Below are positions 1-6,518 of a stretch of DNA of 11,313 nt, piece after piece; the first letter of the stretch is position 1; the number at the start of each line of letters is the position of its first letter. Source of the DNA: Theileria orientalis strain Shintoku (taxonomy: Eukaryota; Apicomplexa; Aconoidasida; Piroplasmida; Theileriidae); NCBI RefSeq assembly GCF_000740895.1, contig NW_009646193.1:1-11313 (forward strand), written 5' to 3'. The translations under genes were made by a program, and so were the position numbers. A model generated the notes under the pieces. It was given only the letters and a program-made list of their open reading frames with translations, was not told the DNA's origin and did no database searches.

Positions 1-547
1 CATGGCTATTAAAATATAAAGTATTATTTTTTTTATAATAACATCTATTAATATTTTTGTACATTATTTGTATTTTATTTTTTGTAGATATAATTGTTTC
101 TATATATTTTTCATCTAATTTTTTTTTTATTGTTAATGGGACAAAATCTATATTACTGCTTAAATTTGTTAAGTTTTTTCTTATATTATTAACATTGTTT
201 AAATTTCCTAATATTTTGTTAATTTCATTTTTAAAATAAAAATCAAATGATATTCTTTTATTTTTATTTCTAGAAGAATTAACTATATTAATAATAGAAT
301 TAGATATTGATTGACTATATTTATAATATTTGTACTCATATTTATTTTTATTTTTTATTATTTTAAAAGGAAATATTGAATTTTTAATTATATCTTCAAA
401 TAGTTTATAAAAATTTTTAATATTTTTAGATATATTTATAGAAGAATTTAATATTAAATTTTTAGCAGTAATGTTTTTACCTTTTTTTAATACTACCTTT
501 AATAATAAATTTTTAATATAGTTTTTGTTTTTTTTTGTAGTTCCCAT
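1..547 (-). CDS. rps7: Small-subunit ribosomal protein S7, partial (3' end beyond window)
   Basis: An open frame starts at the ATG at 547-545 and runs without a stop to the left edge (182 codons read), so the C-terminus is outside the window. S7 nucleates the head of the 30S subunit by binding the 3' domain of 16S rRNA. Recognition rests on position (directly after rps12, as in the bacterial str operon) and on the N-terminal helix pattern at about residues 14-32 (LLLKVVLKKGKNITAKN), which matches the family's basic GKK-x-TA segment. The rest is strongly diverged and rich in Asn, Lys and Ile. The read portion is already longer than typical plastid S7 (about 155 residues) and near the length of the E. 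coli protein, so there is a C-terminal extension or the tail is remodelled. The gap to the rps12 stop is 9 nt. Confidence 0.8.
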   Translation of the reverse strand, partial: MGTTKKNKNYIKNLLLKVVLKKGKNITAKNLILNSSINISKNIKNFYKLFEDIIKNSIFPFKIIKNKNKYEYKYYKYSQSISNSIINIVNSSRNKNKRISFDFYFKNEINKILGNLNNVNNIRKNLTNLSSNIDFVPLTIKKKLDEKYIETIISTKNKIQIMYKNINRCYYKKNNTLYFNSH

Positions 548-556
548 TGGTATATT

Positions 557-925
557 TTAAGAATTTTTTGGAAGTTTTACTCCATATTTAGATCTTTTAT
601 TTAGTCTTTGTTCTAAGCTATAATTGTTAAAAACCCCTAATACGACTTTATAGTTAATTCCAGGTAAATCTTTTGTGTTTCCGCCCCTTATTAAAATTTT
701 ATTATTGTCTTTTAAAATAGATTTTTCTCCGGGTATATATGCTTTTATTTTTTTACCGTTTTTTAATTTCACTAAAGCTACTTTTCTTTTAGCTGAGTTT
801 GGTTTTTTAGGGGATAATATAACTGTACTTAATAAAAGTCCTTTTATTTGGGGTTTGTTGCTTAGTATGGTTTTTTTATTTTTTTTAATTTTTTTTCTTT
901 TTATAGCTTGATTTAGTGTTGTCAT
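557..925 (-). CDS. rps12: Small-subunit ribosomal protein S12
   Basis: The 122-residue protein is the best conserved in the window. S12 lies at the decoding centre of the 30S subunit and controls accuracy. Visible family motifs are PKKPNSA at residues 39-45 (the loop touching the decoding site, with the Lys that mutates in streptomycin resistance), RGGNTKDLPG at about 80-89 (second functional loop) and SKYGVKLP near the C-terminus. Length is normal for the family (about 123). The start ATG at 925-923 aligns with the usual N-terminus (MTTLNQ). It sits 6 nt after rps11 and 9 nt before rps7, so the three are probably co-transcribed. No introns or trans-splicing are seen, unlike plant plastid rps12. 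Confidence 0.98.
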   Translation of the reverse strand: MTTLNQAIKRKKIKKNKKTILSNKPQIKGLLLSTVILSPKKPNSAKRKVALVKLKNGKKIKAYIPGEKSILKDNNKILIRGGNTKDLPGINYKVVLGVFNNYSLEQRLNKRSKYGVKLPKNS

Positions 926-931
926 TTTTAT

Positions 932-1360
932 TTATAAAAATTTGTGTTTTTGTAATCTGCACCCATTTGACGGTACTGATAGTTTGAAATAGATGTTCGA
1001 AATTTTTATAAATTTGTTATCTTCTAATTTGCTCAACAGAATATTTATAAACATGTAGTTTATTTTATGACTACTTTTAAAAATTAAATGTATTTTTTTA
1101 ATGTCATTTTCAATTAATAACGAATTTAATTGTTGTGATATTAAATTGTAAGCTTTAATTGAAGTTTTATTTTTATTTTTTAAATTAAACATACCGCAAG
1201 AATAAGATTTTAATAAATTATTAAATTGGAAAATTTCAAAAAATTTTACAAATTTACTAACTGATATAAATACATTATTTAGTTTAAAAGATACACAAAC
1301 TACTGTTAAATCATAATTTGTTTTAAATTTTTGTTGATTACTTAATTGTTTTATACTCAT
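932..1360 (-). CDS. rps11: Small-subunit ribosomal protein S11
   Basis: A 142-residue ORF. S11 sits on the 30S platform near the 3' end of 16S rRNA. The diagnostic part is the C-terminus, where the PSNGCRLQKHKF segment (about residues 129-141) matches the invariant PHNGCRPPKRR tail of bacterial and plastid S11. The preceding region has the expected length and strand/helix pattern but little identity, and the usual Gly-rich rRNA-binding segments are eroded. The start ATG (1360-1358) overlaps the UGA stop of rpl36 in an ATGA junction, which fixes this start and suggests translational coupling. The order rpl36-rps11 is that of the bacterial alpha operon. Confidence 0.93.
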   Translation of the reverse strand: MSIKQLSNQQKFKTNYDLTVVCVSFKLNNVFISVSKFVKFFEIFQFNNLLKSYSCGMFNLKNKNKTSIKAYNLISQQLNSLLIENDIKKIHLIFKSSHKINYMFINILLSKLEDNKFIKISNIYFKLSVPSNGCRLQKHKFL

Positions 1361-1452
1361 TTTTGTCTTTGTTTGTGGTTACTGAATTTACAAGTATTAA
1401 TTAATTTTTTTTCACGTTTTATTATAACACAGTTTTTACAGATTTTTTTCAT
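1357..1452 (-). CDS. rpl36: Large-subunit ribosomal protein L36 (31 aa)
   Basis: A 31-codon gene. It encodes the small zinc-ribbon protein L36 of the 50S subunit. The four metal ligands are visible: C5 and C8 (sequence CKNC), C21 and H26, followed by the diagnostic KQRQK end. It is about 6 residues shorter at the N-terminus than the common 37-38 residue form. Both borders are ATGA overlaps: its ATG overlaps the UGA of the upstream S13-like ORF, and its UGA overlaps the ATG of rps11. These overlaps argue that UGA is read as stop in this genome. Confidence 0.93.
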   Translation of the reverse strand: MKKICKNCVIIKREKKLINTCKFSNHKQRQK

Positions 1453-1733
1453 TGATGGTTTTTATTTTCATTTTTTTGTATTATGTTTAATCTTTTACTG
1501 TTCATTATAATAGAATTTTTTTTTAGTAAATTTATATTAAATGTATTGTGTTTATTAATAGTATTCATACATTCATAACTCAACTCATTTAAATTAGAAC
1601 GTTTTTTATTAATATTAACATTACATAAATTTAAAATTAATTTTGATTTATAACTAGAAATTCCTATTATATTGAAATAAATTAAATAAATAGGTTTTTC
1701 AGTATGTTTTTGTTTACAATTATTATTTGTCAT
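1449..1733 (-). CDS. S13-like small basic protein (candidate truncated rps13)
   Basis: A 94-residue ORF between rps5 and rpl36. From memory, other apicoplast genomes carry an unassigned ORF of about this size here (ORF91 in Plasmodium). By eye, residues about 13-58 align almost without gaps with the N-terminal domain of ribosomal protein S13. The aligned elements are a hydrophobic helix ending in IIGIS (S13: IYGIG), then YKSKLIL (S13: SRSQEIL), then NVNIN and a Leu-Asn-Glu helix. A later NSKRLNII matches the S13 segment NIKRLMEI. The basic C-terminal tail of S13 (RGLPVRGQRTKTNAR type) is absent. In bacteria rps13 lies between rpl36 and rps11, whereas here it would precede rpl36. The ATG overlaps the rps5 stop by 1 nt (TAATG). 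That this is a real gene is likely; the S13 identity is inference. Confidence 0.6.
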   Translation of the reverse strand: MTNNNCKQKHTEKPIYLIYFNIIGISSYKSKLILNLCNVNINKKRSNLNELSYECMNTINKHNTFNINLLKKNSIIMNSKRLNIIQKNENKNHQ

Positions 1734-2332
1734 TAAAATTTTATTAAAGATTTTAATACGTTTATAGGAGTTTTAGAAGAATATGAAATTAATTTTATTT
1801 TTTTATTTCCAGATAATTTAGAAATATTATTATATATTTGTAAATTATTTCTATTTTCAGACATATTTAAATATCTAAATTTACATCCTTTGTATTTTAA
1901 ATATTTATAATCGTTACAATTAAAATTTAAATTATAAATATTTTTTTTTGCTGTATTTAACGACCCTAAATAAGAATCTTTAAATAATTTGTTTTTACTT
2001 TGTCCTATACCTACCCATTTATTACCTAAACCTATACCAGTTATAAGTCTGTATCTAGGCACTCTAGAAGTTTTAAGGGTTAGTGAAGTTCTATTTATGT
2101 TTAAAATAATTTTTTGTAATTTTTTTTTATTTTTTGACTTACGTTTTAATCTTTTTTTTATTATTTTTTGCAAGCTGTTATATAAAAAAGTTTTAAAATA
2201 ATGGTTTTTTTGTAAAAAAAAATTTAAAACGTTTTTTTTATATATAGTTGTGTTAACGTTAAAATTATAAAAGTGTTTAGTGTATAATATATTTGTTAAA
2301 ATTGAATTTATTTTATTAATTTTCAGTATCAT
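1733..2332 (-). CDS. rps5: Small-subunit ribosomal protein S5
   Basis: A 199-residue protein. S5 binds 16S rRNA helix 34 region on the 30S subunit and affects fidelity. The core S5 dsRBD-like fold is visible at about residues 78-133, with RYRLITGIGLGNKWVGIG matching the family's FSALVVVGDGNGRVGYG segment, followed by the AKKN helix. The second domain ends with KTPINVLKSLIKF, matching the (N)PINVVRATIDAL signature. The N-terminal about 70 residues are a Lys/Asn-rich extension of unknown role. The sole Trp in the motif is TGG. The first ATG (2332) would overlap rpl6 by 17 nt; a start slightly downstream cannot be excluded. Confidence 0.93.
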   Translation of the reverse strand: MILKINKINSILTNILYTKHFYNFNVNTTIYKKNVLNFFLQKNHYFKTFLYNSLQKIIKKRLKRKSKNKKKLQKIILNINRTSLTLKTSRVPRYRLITGIGLGNKWVGIGQSKNKLFKDSYLGSLNTAKKNIYNLNFNCNDYKYLKYKGCKFRYLNMSENRNNLQIYNNISKLSGNKKIKLISYSSKTPINVLKSLIKF

Positions 2333-2846
2333 TTATAATTTTTCTTTTGAATATTATTTTTTCATTATCATAATGCATACCAACACCAGTGCATTTGTCT
2401 ATTTTTTTTGTATTTTTTATTAATGAAGATAGATTTGTTAAATAAATTTCATTTTTACAAGATAAACTTATCAAATCGTTTTTTTGAGATAAGTGTATAT
2501 TTAATTTTTTTATATCAGGAATATAAATTATTATATTATTTAAATTTCCTGTTTTTATTATTAATTTATTTCCTAGTAATATGCTACGATAATGTATTCT
2601 GTTAATTACTATATTTACAGAGTATAAATTATTTAAAAATTTTAAAGTTTTAATTAAAATTTTATTAAATTGAGATATAAATTTATTGTTTAAGGAAATA
2701 AAATTTAAAAATTTTTTATTTGTGTTGATTAGTCTATAAATAAATTTATTTATAGATAAAATTAATTTTTTATTATATATGGAAGTGTATAATAAATTAG
2801 TACATTTGTCTACTATTAAAGTTATTTTATTTTTATTATCTATCAT
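2316..2846 (-). CDS. rpl6: Large-subunit ribosomal protein L6
   Basis: L6 binds domain VI of the LSU rRNA next to the sarcin-ricin loop and the factor-binding site. I place the start at the second ATG (2846-2844), 2 nt after the rps8 stop, giving about 176 residues; an upstream in-frame ATG at 2864 would add 6 residues but overlap rps8. The second L6 repeat is recognisable: NRIHYRSILLGNKLIIKTG matches the VGVGYRAxxxGNxLxLxLG segment, and near the C-terminus KIDKCTGVGMHYDNEKI corresponds to the YKGKGVRYxDExV signature. The N-terminal repeat is eroded. Because L6 touches the sarcin-ricin loop, it is relevant to the changes seen in that rRNA loop. It overlaps rps5 by 17 nt. Confidence 0.9.
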   Translation of the reverse strand: MIDNKNKITLIVDKCTNLLYTSIYNKKLILSINKFIYRLINTNKKFLNFISLNNKFISQFNKILIKTLKFLNNLYSVNIVINRIHYRSILLGNKLIIKTGNLNNIIIYIPDIKKLNIHLSQKNDLISLSCKNEIYLTNLSSLIKNTKKIDKCTGVGMHYDNEKIIFKRKIINDTEN

Positions 2847-2848
2847 TT

Positions 2849-3031
2849 TTATTTTACATAACATAATACTACTCCTCCAGTTTTATGTATTATGGCTTTT
2901 TTATCTGTTAATAGCCCAAATGGAGTTGATAAAATTAAATAACCAGATTTTAATTTTTTTGTAATTTTAATTAATTCTTTATAGTTTAATTTAAAATATA
3001 TTGTAGGTTTATTTAAAATAATTTTTGAACA
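2849..3031 (-). pseudogene. rps8: rps8 remnant: C-terminal 60 codons only
   Basis: The reading frame between 3031 and the TAA at 2851-2849 encodes the C-terminal half of ribosomal protein S8 (a central 16S rRNA-binding protein of the 30S subunit). Key motifs are NKPTIYFKL, the SGYLILSTPFGLLTD segment (family: GLGIAIISTPKGLMTD) and the end TGGVVLCYVK (family: GGEVLCYVW). It aligns from about residue 73 of E. coli S8 to the terminus. Immediately upstream the frame meets a TAA at 3034-3032. No S8 N-terminal sequence follows in any minus-strand frame up to rpl14; a higher-GC segment stands in its place. There is no ATG in the open portion at a sensible position. The piece lies between rpl14 and rpl6, the normal rps8 place. 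The gene seems broken, unless the N-terminus is supplied otherwise or the sequence is an assembly chimera. Confidence 0.85.
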
Positions 3032-3326
3032 TTAATCGGAAGTTTGGTTTCCAATTTAACGTTAATATAAACGTAAAAATGGATTGAAAGAATGTGCCCT
3101 TGGGGAGGAAGGTTACATGTTAAATGATTACTTAAGTTTTAAGGTGTTGACACGATAATTCATTTGTGGTTACAATAATAGTGGTGCTGTTCAAAAAGGG
3201 TTTAATAAATAAATAGAATTGGTAGGACCATAGAATCGTTAGAATCTTAGTACTATATAAATACTGAAGTAGTATAATTGTTTCTAGATGTGTTGTTATT
3301 AGTACGATGGAGACAAATTTGCTTTT
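3032..3326. other. Higher-GC non-coding segment replacing the rps8 5' half
   Basis: About 295 bp between the rps8 remnant and the 3' end of rpl14. By hand count it is roughly 30 percent GC, while flanking genes contain blocks near 10-20 percent. The plus strand is notably G-rich relative to C, and the strong T bias seen on the plus strand of neighbouring genes disappears. All six frames are broken by frequent stops, so it is not protein-coding. The plus strand contains short stretches reminiscent of rRNA (for example GGGGAGGAAGGT at 3102-3113 and GAATCGTTAG at 3233-3242). That likeness is weak. Candidates are a fragment of mitochondrial DNA (fragmented rRNA genes), nuclear DNA, or a misassembly. 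No tRNA, terminal repeat or transposase is seen. Confidence 0.6.
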
Positions 3327-3671
3327 TTAAATGAATTTAAGATTGATAAAATTTAGTCGTAACAATAGAAGATATAATCCTTTTATTTTAGTAAAGCACA
3401 TTTTATCGTGTTTGAATAGAACAGTAGAATTATCACTAGATACAGTGTTTTTATTGTTATAAAAACTACAACATTTTGTACCGACTATTAAAGCATTAAC
3501 TATGTCAGATTTTTTAATTCTTGTTTTTAAATTTGATCCTTTTTTTACTACTGATACTGACATATTATTCAGGAGTAGTTTTTAATCTTTATTTAGTATA
3601 TTTATATTTTGTAATTTTTGTACACCGCTATTATCCACTAAATTAAATACAGTGTTTATATTAATAATCAT
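3327..3671 (-). CDS. rpl14: Large-subunit ribosomal protein L14, interrupted by in-frame UAA at codon 30
   Basis: L14 binds the LSU rRNA at the subunit interface. Reading from the ATG at 3671-3669 gives an N-terminus with the family signature LVDNSG (residues 11-16; bacterial NVADNSGA), then INILNKD, then a TAA at 3584-3582. The same frame continues with VSVVKKG, KIKKSDIVNALIVGTK (family: VKKGDVVKAVIVRTK), SSDNSTVLF and the C-terminal NFINLKFI (family: FMKIVSLAPE). Alignment across the TAA needs no gap worth mentioning, so a single sense codon seems replaced by UAA. The whole is 114 codons plus stop, near the usual 122. An internal ATG (codon 37, at 3563) could start only a truncated 78-residue product. 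The ATG overlaps the rps17 UGA (ATGA). It could be read through, decoded, edited, a pseudogene or a sequencing error. Confidence 0.87.
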
Positions 3672-3859
3672 TTGTTTACATAAAATTTATTTTTACGTAT
3701 TATTATACTGTCATAAATGTTTGCTTCTTTTCTTGGGTTATAAATTGTGGAGTATTTATTTATTTTTTGTATTTTTTTATATTTTTTATTAAATTTATAT
3801 TTTAAGTAATAGCATATAGAGTTTATTTTATCTTTTTTTATTATAATTTTATTAAGCAT
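3668..3859 (-). CDS. rps17: Small-subunit ribosomal protein S17 (short)
   Basis: A 63-residue ORF in the canonical place between rpl16 and rpl14 (rpl29, normally before it, is absent). S17 is an OB-fold protein binding the 5' and central domains of 16S rRNA. The best match is the second half: KKYKKIQKINKYSTIYNP followed by ANIYDSIIIRK corresponds to the family's YGKIIKRTKKYKVHDExN and CKVGDVVEIRE. It is some 20 residues shorter than bacterial S17 (about 84). Assignment rests on position plus this pattern. The start (3859) overlaps rpl16 by 8 nt, and the UGA stop overlaps the ATG of rpl14. Confidence 0.78.
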   Translation of the reverse strand: MLNKIIIKKDKINSICYYLKYKFNKKYKKIQKINKYSTIYNPRKEANIYDSIIIRKNKFYVNK

Positions 3860-4271
3860 TTTTATTTATAATTAATTTTGTTTTAACTTTTAATTTTTTT
3901 CTAACTAATTTAAATGTTTTAATAATAATAGGTAGAGGAACTAAAGTAGACTCAAATATAACGTCACCAGGTTTTAAAATAAATAACCATTTAAAAATTT
4001 TTCCTTTACCTGCACCCATTCTAGAGTCTTTTGGTTTTTTCGATACTATATGATTAGGAAGTATTTTTATCCACATTTTACCGTAATTTTTTATATTTCT
4101 AGATATACAACATCTTGCAGATTCTATTTGGTTGGGAGTTATTGTATTACTTTCGTCGGCTACTATTCCCCAATCTCCATAGTCTAATTTGTATGGTTTT
4201 TTTATATTTTTTAATTTATACATATGGTTATTATTATATTTTACAGTTCTAGGAAATGTTAAATTAGACAT
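3852..4271 (-). CDS. rpl16: Large-subunit ribosomal protein L16
   Basis: A 139-residue protein of normal family length. L16 contacts the A-site tRNA and organises the peptidyl-transferase region. Well conserved motifs include YGDWGIVADES (family: FGxxGLxAxExG), TPNQIESARCCISR (family: TARQIEAARRAMTR), GKMWIKILPN (family: GKxWIRIFPD), RMGAGKGK (family RMGxGKG, the rRNA-contacting loop) and the C-terminal TFKLVRKKLKVKTKLI. Trp residues are TGG. It starts 2 nt after the rps3 stop and overlaps rps17. Confidence 0.97.
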   Translation of the reverse strand: MSNLTFPRTVKYNNNHMYKLKNIKKPYKLDYGDWGIVADESNTITPNQIESARCCISRNIKNYGKMWIKILPNHIVSKKPKDSRMGAGKGKIFKWLFILKPGDVIFESTLVPLPIIIKTFKLVRKKLKVKTKLIINKNA

Positions 4272-4273
4272 TA

Positions 4274-4972
4274 TTATTTATATACCCATAATTTTATACC
4301 AATTAAACCTCTATTTGTTTTTAATGTTTTTTTAGAATATAAAATATTATACATTATAAAAGTTGTGGAAGTACTTCCTTTAGAGTACTTAAAAGATTTT
4401 CTTTTTGAGTTTTTATATAAACAACCAGAATAAATACATTTTATTCCTTGTATAGCTTTACTATTTTTTTTTAATTTATTATTCCTTAATAAAGAGTTTA
4501 TAAAATTTATTATTTTTTTTTTAAAATTTTTATTGAATTTTATAAAGTTTTTTATTGACGTTATTAAATGATGTATGTTTTTACTATTATATTTAAATTT
4601 TTTAATTAACGGTAAAACAAAATAATCAAATTTATGTAAATTAAATTTTATAAAATAATTTAAATAATTAGATAAAATTAATAATTTTTTATTTATTTGT
4701 ATTAAATGTTTTAATTTTAATTTATAAAATACTAATGCTATATGTATATTATAAAAATCATAATAGTTACAATATAAGTGTACTAATTTATTTGAAAATG
4801 TTTTATATTTTGTTATTTTAAGTTTAAATAAATATATAAAACTTAATATAATACTAAAAAATTTATTATAAGTTAAATAATTATTATTCTTATTTAATTT
4901 TATATGCAAATTATTTACATAATTAGGCACATTTTTACATCTTATTAATATAGGTGATACAATTTTAGACAT
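4274..4972 (-). CDS. rps3: Small-subunit ribosomal protein S3
   Basis: A 232-residue protein, near the usual size (about 220-230). S3 lines the mRNA entry channel of the 30S subunit. The C-terminal S3 domain is clear: NSKAIQGIKCIYSGCLYKN (family: GIKIxVSGRLGGAE), then SKGSTST, and the end NRGLIGIKLWVYK (family: GxIGVKVWI). The N-terminal half, which should hold the KH domain, is almost pure Asn/Lys/Ile/Phe/Leu sequence with no readable GxxG loop, so that RNA-binding domain is much eroded. It follows rps19 with an 8-nt overlap; rpl22, normally between them, is missing. Confidence 0.93.
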   Translation of the reverse strand: MSKIVSPILIRCKNVPNYVNNLHIKLNKNNNYLTYNKFFSIILSFIYLFKLKITKYKTFSNKLVHLYCNYYDFYNIHIALVFYKLKLKHLIQINKKLLILSNYLNYFIKFNLHKFDYFVLPLIKKFKYNSKNIHHLITSIKNFIKFNKNFKKKIINFINSLLRNNKLKKNSKAIQGIKCIYSGCLYKNSKRKSFKYSKGSTSTTFIMYNILYSKKTLKTNRGLIGIKLWVYK

Positions 4973-5201
4973 TATTTATTATGTATTTACATTTTAATCC
5001 GAATTTTAGAGAGTCAATTTTTATTGGTATAAACCTTATACCGTTATATACTTTAATTGTTGTGTTGTTAAATAATGATGATATTCTTAAATTTTTATTA
5101 TATGTTTTAAAAATAAAATATTTATTTAAATTTTTATATTTTCTTTTTAAATATGTGTTTTTATCTAAAAATATTTTTTTCCACTTATTTATAACAATCA
5201 T
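4965..5201 (-). CDS. rps19: Small-subunit ribosomal protein S19
   Basis: A 78-residue protein. S19 pairs with S13 in the 30S head and contacts the inter-subunit bridge. Visible are WKKIFLDK near the N-terminus (family: KKGPFVDxxL), FKTYNKNLRISSLFNN (family: IKTWSRRSTIxPEF) and the signature NTTIKVYNGIRFIPI (family: GHTIAVHNGRKHVPV), followed by FGLKCKYI (family: GHKLGEFAPTR, eroded). Length is slightly below the usual 92, lost mainly at the C-terminus. The ATG lies inside the end of rpl2 (17-nt overlap), a common arrangement in this operon. Confidence 0.94.
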   Translation of the reverse strand: MIVINKWKKIFLDKNTYLKRKYKNLNKYFIFKTYNKNLRISSLFNNTTIKVYNGIRFIPIKIDSLKFGLKCKYIINNV

Positions 5202-5925
5202 TTTTTATTTTAACGGTTTTAACTCCTTTTACTTTTTTACCCTTAAATGAGTATATAGATTTTTTACCTATAGGGGCTTTACCTTCCCCACCCCCATGAG
5301 GGTGATCACATGCATTCATTGCTGATCCTCTAACTTTTGGTCTATTTCCAAGTAACATTTTAGTACCTGCTTTATTTGTAATGTTAGTAATTATTTTTTC
5401 AGAATTACCATACATAGCATAACATTTATTATTTAATTGTTTTCTTTTATTAGACGGTAATTTTATTTTTATATAATTTTTAATTTTATTTAAAAGTATA
5501 GAGCTACATTCTGCTGATGTACATATTTTAGAGTATATTAGAGGTTTAAATTCTATATTATATATTTTATCGTTTATATCAAAGCTATTTAAGCAATTTA
5601 TGTCACCAAAACTTTTATTAACTTTATCGAAAAATTTTATGAAATTTCCATAAGATTTTTTATTTGGCTTTAATATATATCTAAATTCTTTAACTCCTTT
5701 ATCATTAGTCATCATACACAAAATTAATTTGGTATTTCTGTACGTATTATTAGATTTTTCTCCTAATAGATTTATAGAAAAATTGTTATTATTTATATGA
5801 TTAAAATAATTTAAATCTATAGGTATATATAAAGTTTTTTTACCTTTTTTTCTATGTCTTAATACTATATGACCTGTATTATTTTTACCTATTTTTTTAT
5901 TATAGTTTATTTTAAAAATTATCAT
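5185..5925 (-). CDS. rpl2: Large-subunit ribosomal protein L2
   Basis: A 246-residue protein (bacterial L2 about 273). L2 is a core 50S protein needed for subunit association and peptidyl-transferase assembly. Key motifs are GHIVLRHRKKGKKTLY at residues 18-33 (family: GRIT-RHRGGGHKxxYR), KAGTKMLLGNRPKVRGSAMN and DHPHGGGEG from residue 207, which includes the catalytic-region His (H210 here, His229 in E. coli). The central part is diverged. The C-terminal tail is shorter than in bacteria. rpl4 ends only 22 nt upstream, leaving no room for rpl23. Confidence 0.97.
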   Translation of the reverse strand: MIIFKINYNKKIGKNNTGHIVLRHRKKGKKTLYIPIDLNYFNHINNNNFSINLLGEKSNNTYRNTKLILCMMTNDKGVKEFRYILKPNKKSYGNFIKFFDKVNKSFGDINCLNSFDINDKIYNIEFKPLIYSKICTSAECSSILLNKIKNYIKIKLPSNKRKQLNNKCYAMYGNSEKIITNITNKAGTKMLLGNRPKVRGSAMNACDHPHGGGEGKAPIGKKSIYSFKGKKVKGVKTVKIKNDCYK

Positions 5926-5947
5926 TTTTTTTTAAATATTTATTTTT

Positions 5948-6493
5948 TTAATAAAACATATTGATTGTATTAGTTTTATTTAAAATGTTAACATAATTAT
6001 TTACACCACTCATATTTATAGTATTGTTTGAGTATTTACTAACTATTTTATTGCTTGTATTGTCTATATTAACAATATTTATATTATATATAAATTTTAT
6101 TAGTTCCATAGTTTTAATTTCCATTATATTTTTTTTATTAACTATAACAGATTTTAATAAATTGTTGTAATATTTATGTGTTTTTAATTTTATATTTCTA
6201 ATACCTACCCACAACAGACCTTTTTTTAATATACTAGAAGAGGAAGAACCTAATCTAGATTTACCAGTTTTTTTTCTAAAAGGCATTAAATTACGCCCAC
6301 TTTTATTAAAATTAAATTTATTTCTTAAGTTAAATATATTATTTTTTATTTTTTTTAAATAATTAAAAATAATTTTAGTATTTATATTGTGTTTATGTAT
6401 GAATATATTAAAATTATGTACTAGATTATGTTTTATATTTAAATAAAATTTTATTTTAAAAAGTAAAAAGTAAGCTATATTATTGTTTAACAT
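5948..6493 (-). CDS. rpl4: Large-subunit ribosomal protein L4
   Basis: A 181-residue protein at the head of the S10-type cluster, just downstream of trnK. L4 binds domain I of LSU rRNA and its long loop lines the exit tunnel. The loop signature is visible at about residues 66-95: SGRNLMPFRKKTGKSRLGSS corresponds to the family's GGKPWxQKGTGRARxGS, followed by WVGI. Here the Gly-rich part is partly replaced by a run of serines. Flanking halves are Asn/Lys/Ile rich and poorly conserved. The length is slightly below the bacterial 200. Confidence 0.9.
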   Translation of the reverse strand: MLNNNIAYFLLFKIKFYLNIKHNLVHNFNIFIHKHNINTKIIFNYLKKIKNNIFNLRNKFNFNKSGRNLMPFRKKTGKSRLGSSSSSILKKGLLWVGIRNIKLKTHKYYNNLLKSVIVNKKNIMEIKTMELIKFIYNINIVNIDNTSNKIVSKYSNNTINMSGVNNYVNILNKTNTINMFY

Positions 6494-6518
6494 TATTGTT
6501 TTTATATTTTTTATGTGT

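Noticed and set aside
57..239. Plus-strand open frames rich in Phe, Leu and Ile (here and at 675-911, 1989-2201, 2408-2605, 2779-2964, 4981-5250)
   Set aside because: Each is the antisense shadow of a recognised ribosomal-protein gene; the hydrophobic look comes from reading A-rich coding strands backwards.
3032..3326. Insert as an insertion sequence or group II intron
   Set aside because: No ORF, terminal inverted repeats, target duplication or domain V-like hairpin is visible, and the rps8 5' half does not resume on the far side.
3327..3563. A separate 78-residue gene starting at the internal ATG
   Set aside because: It is simply the C-terminal two thirds of L14; the upstream in-frame sequence carries the L14 N-terminal signature.
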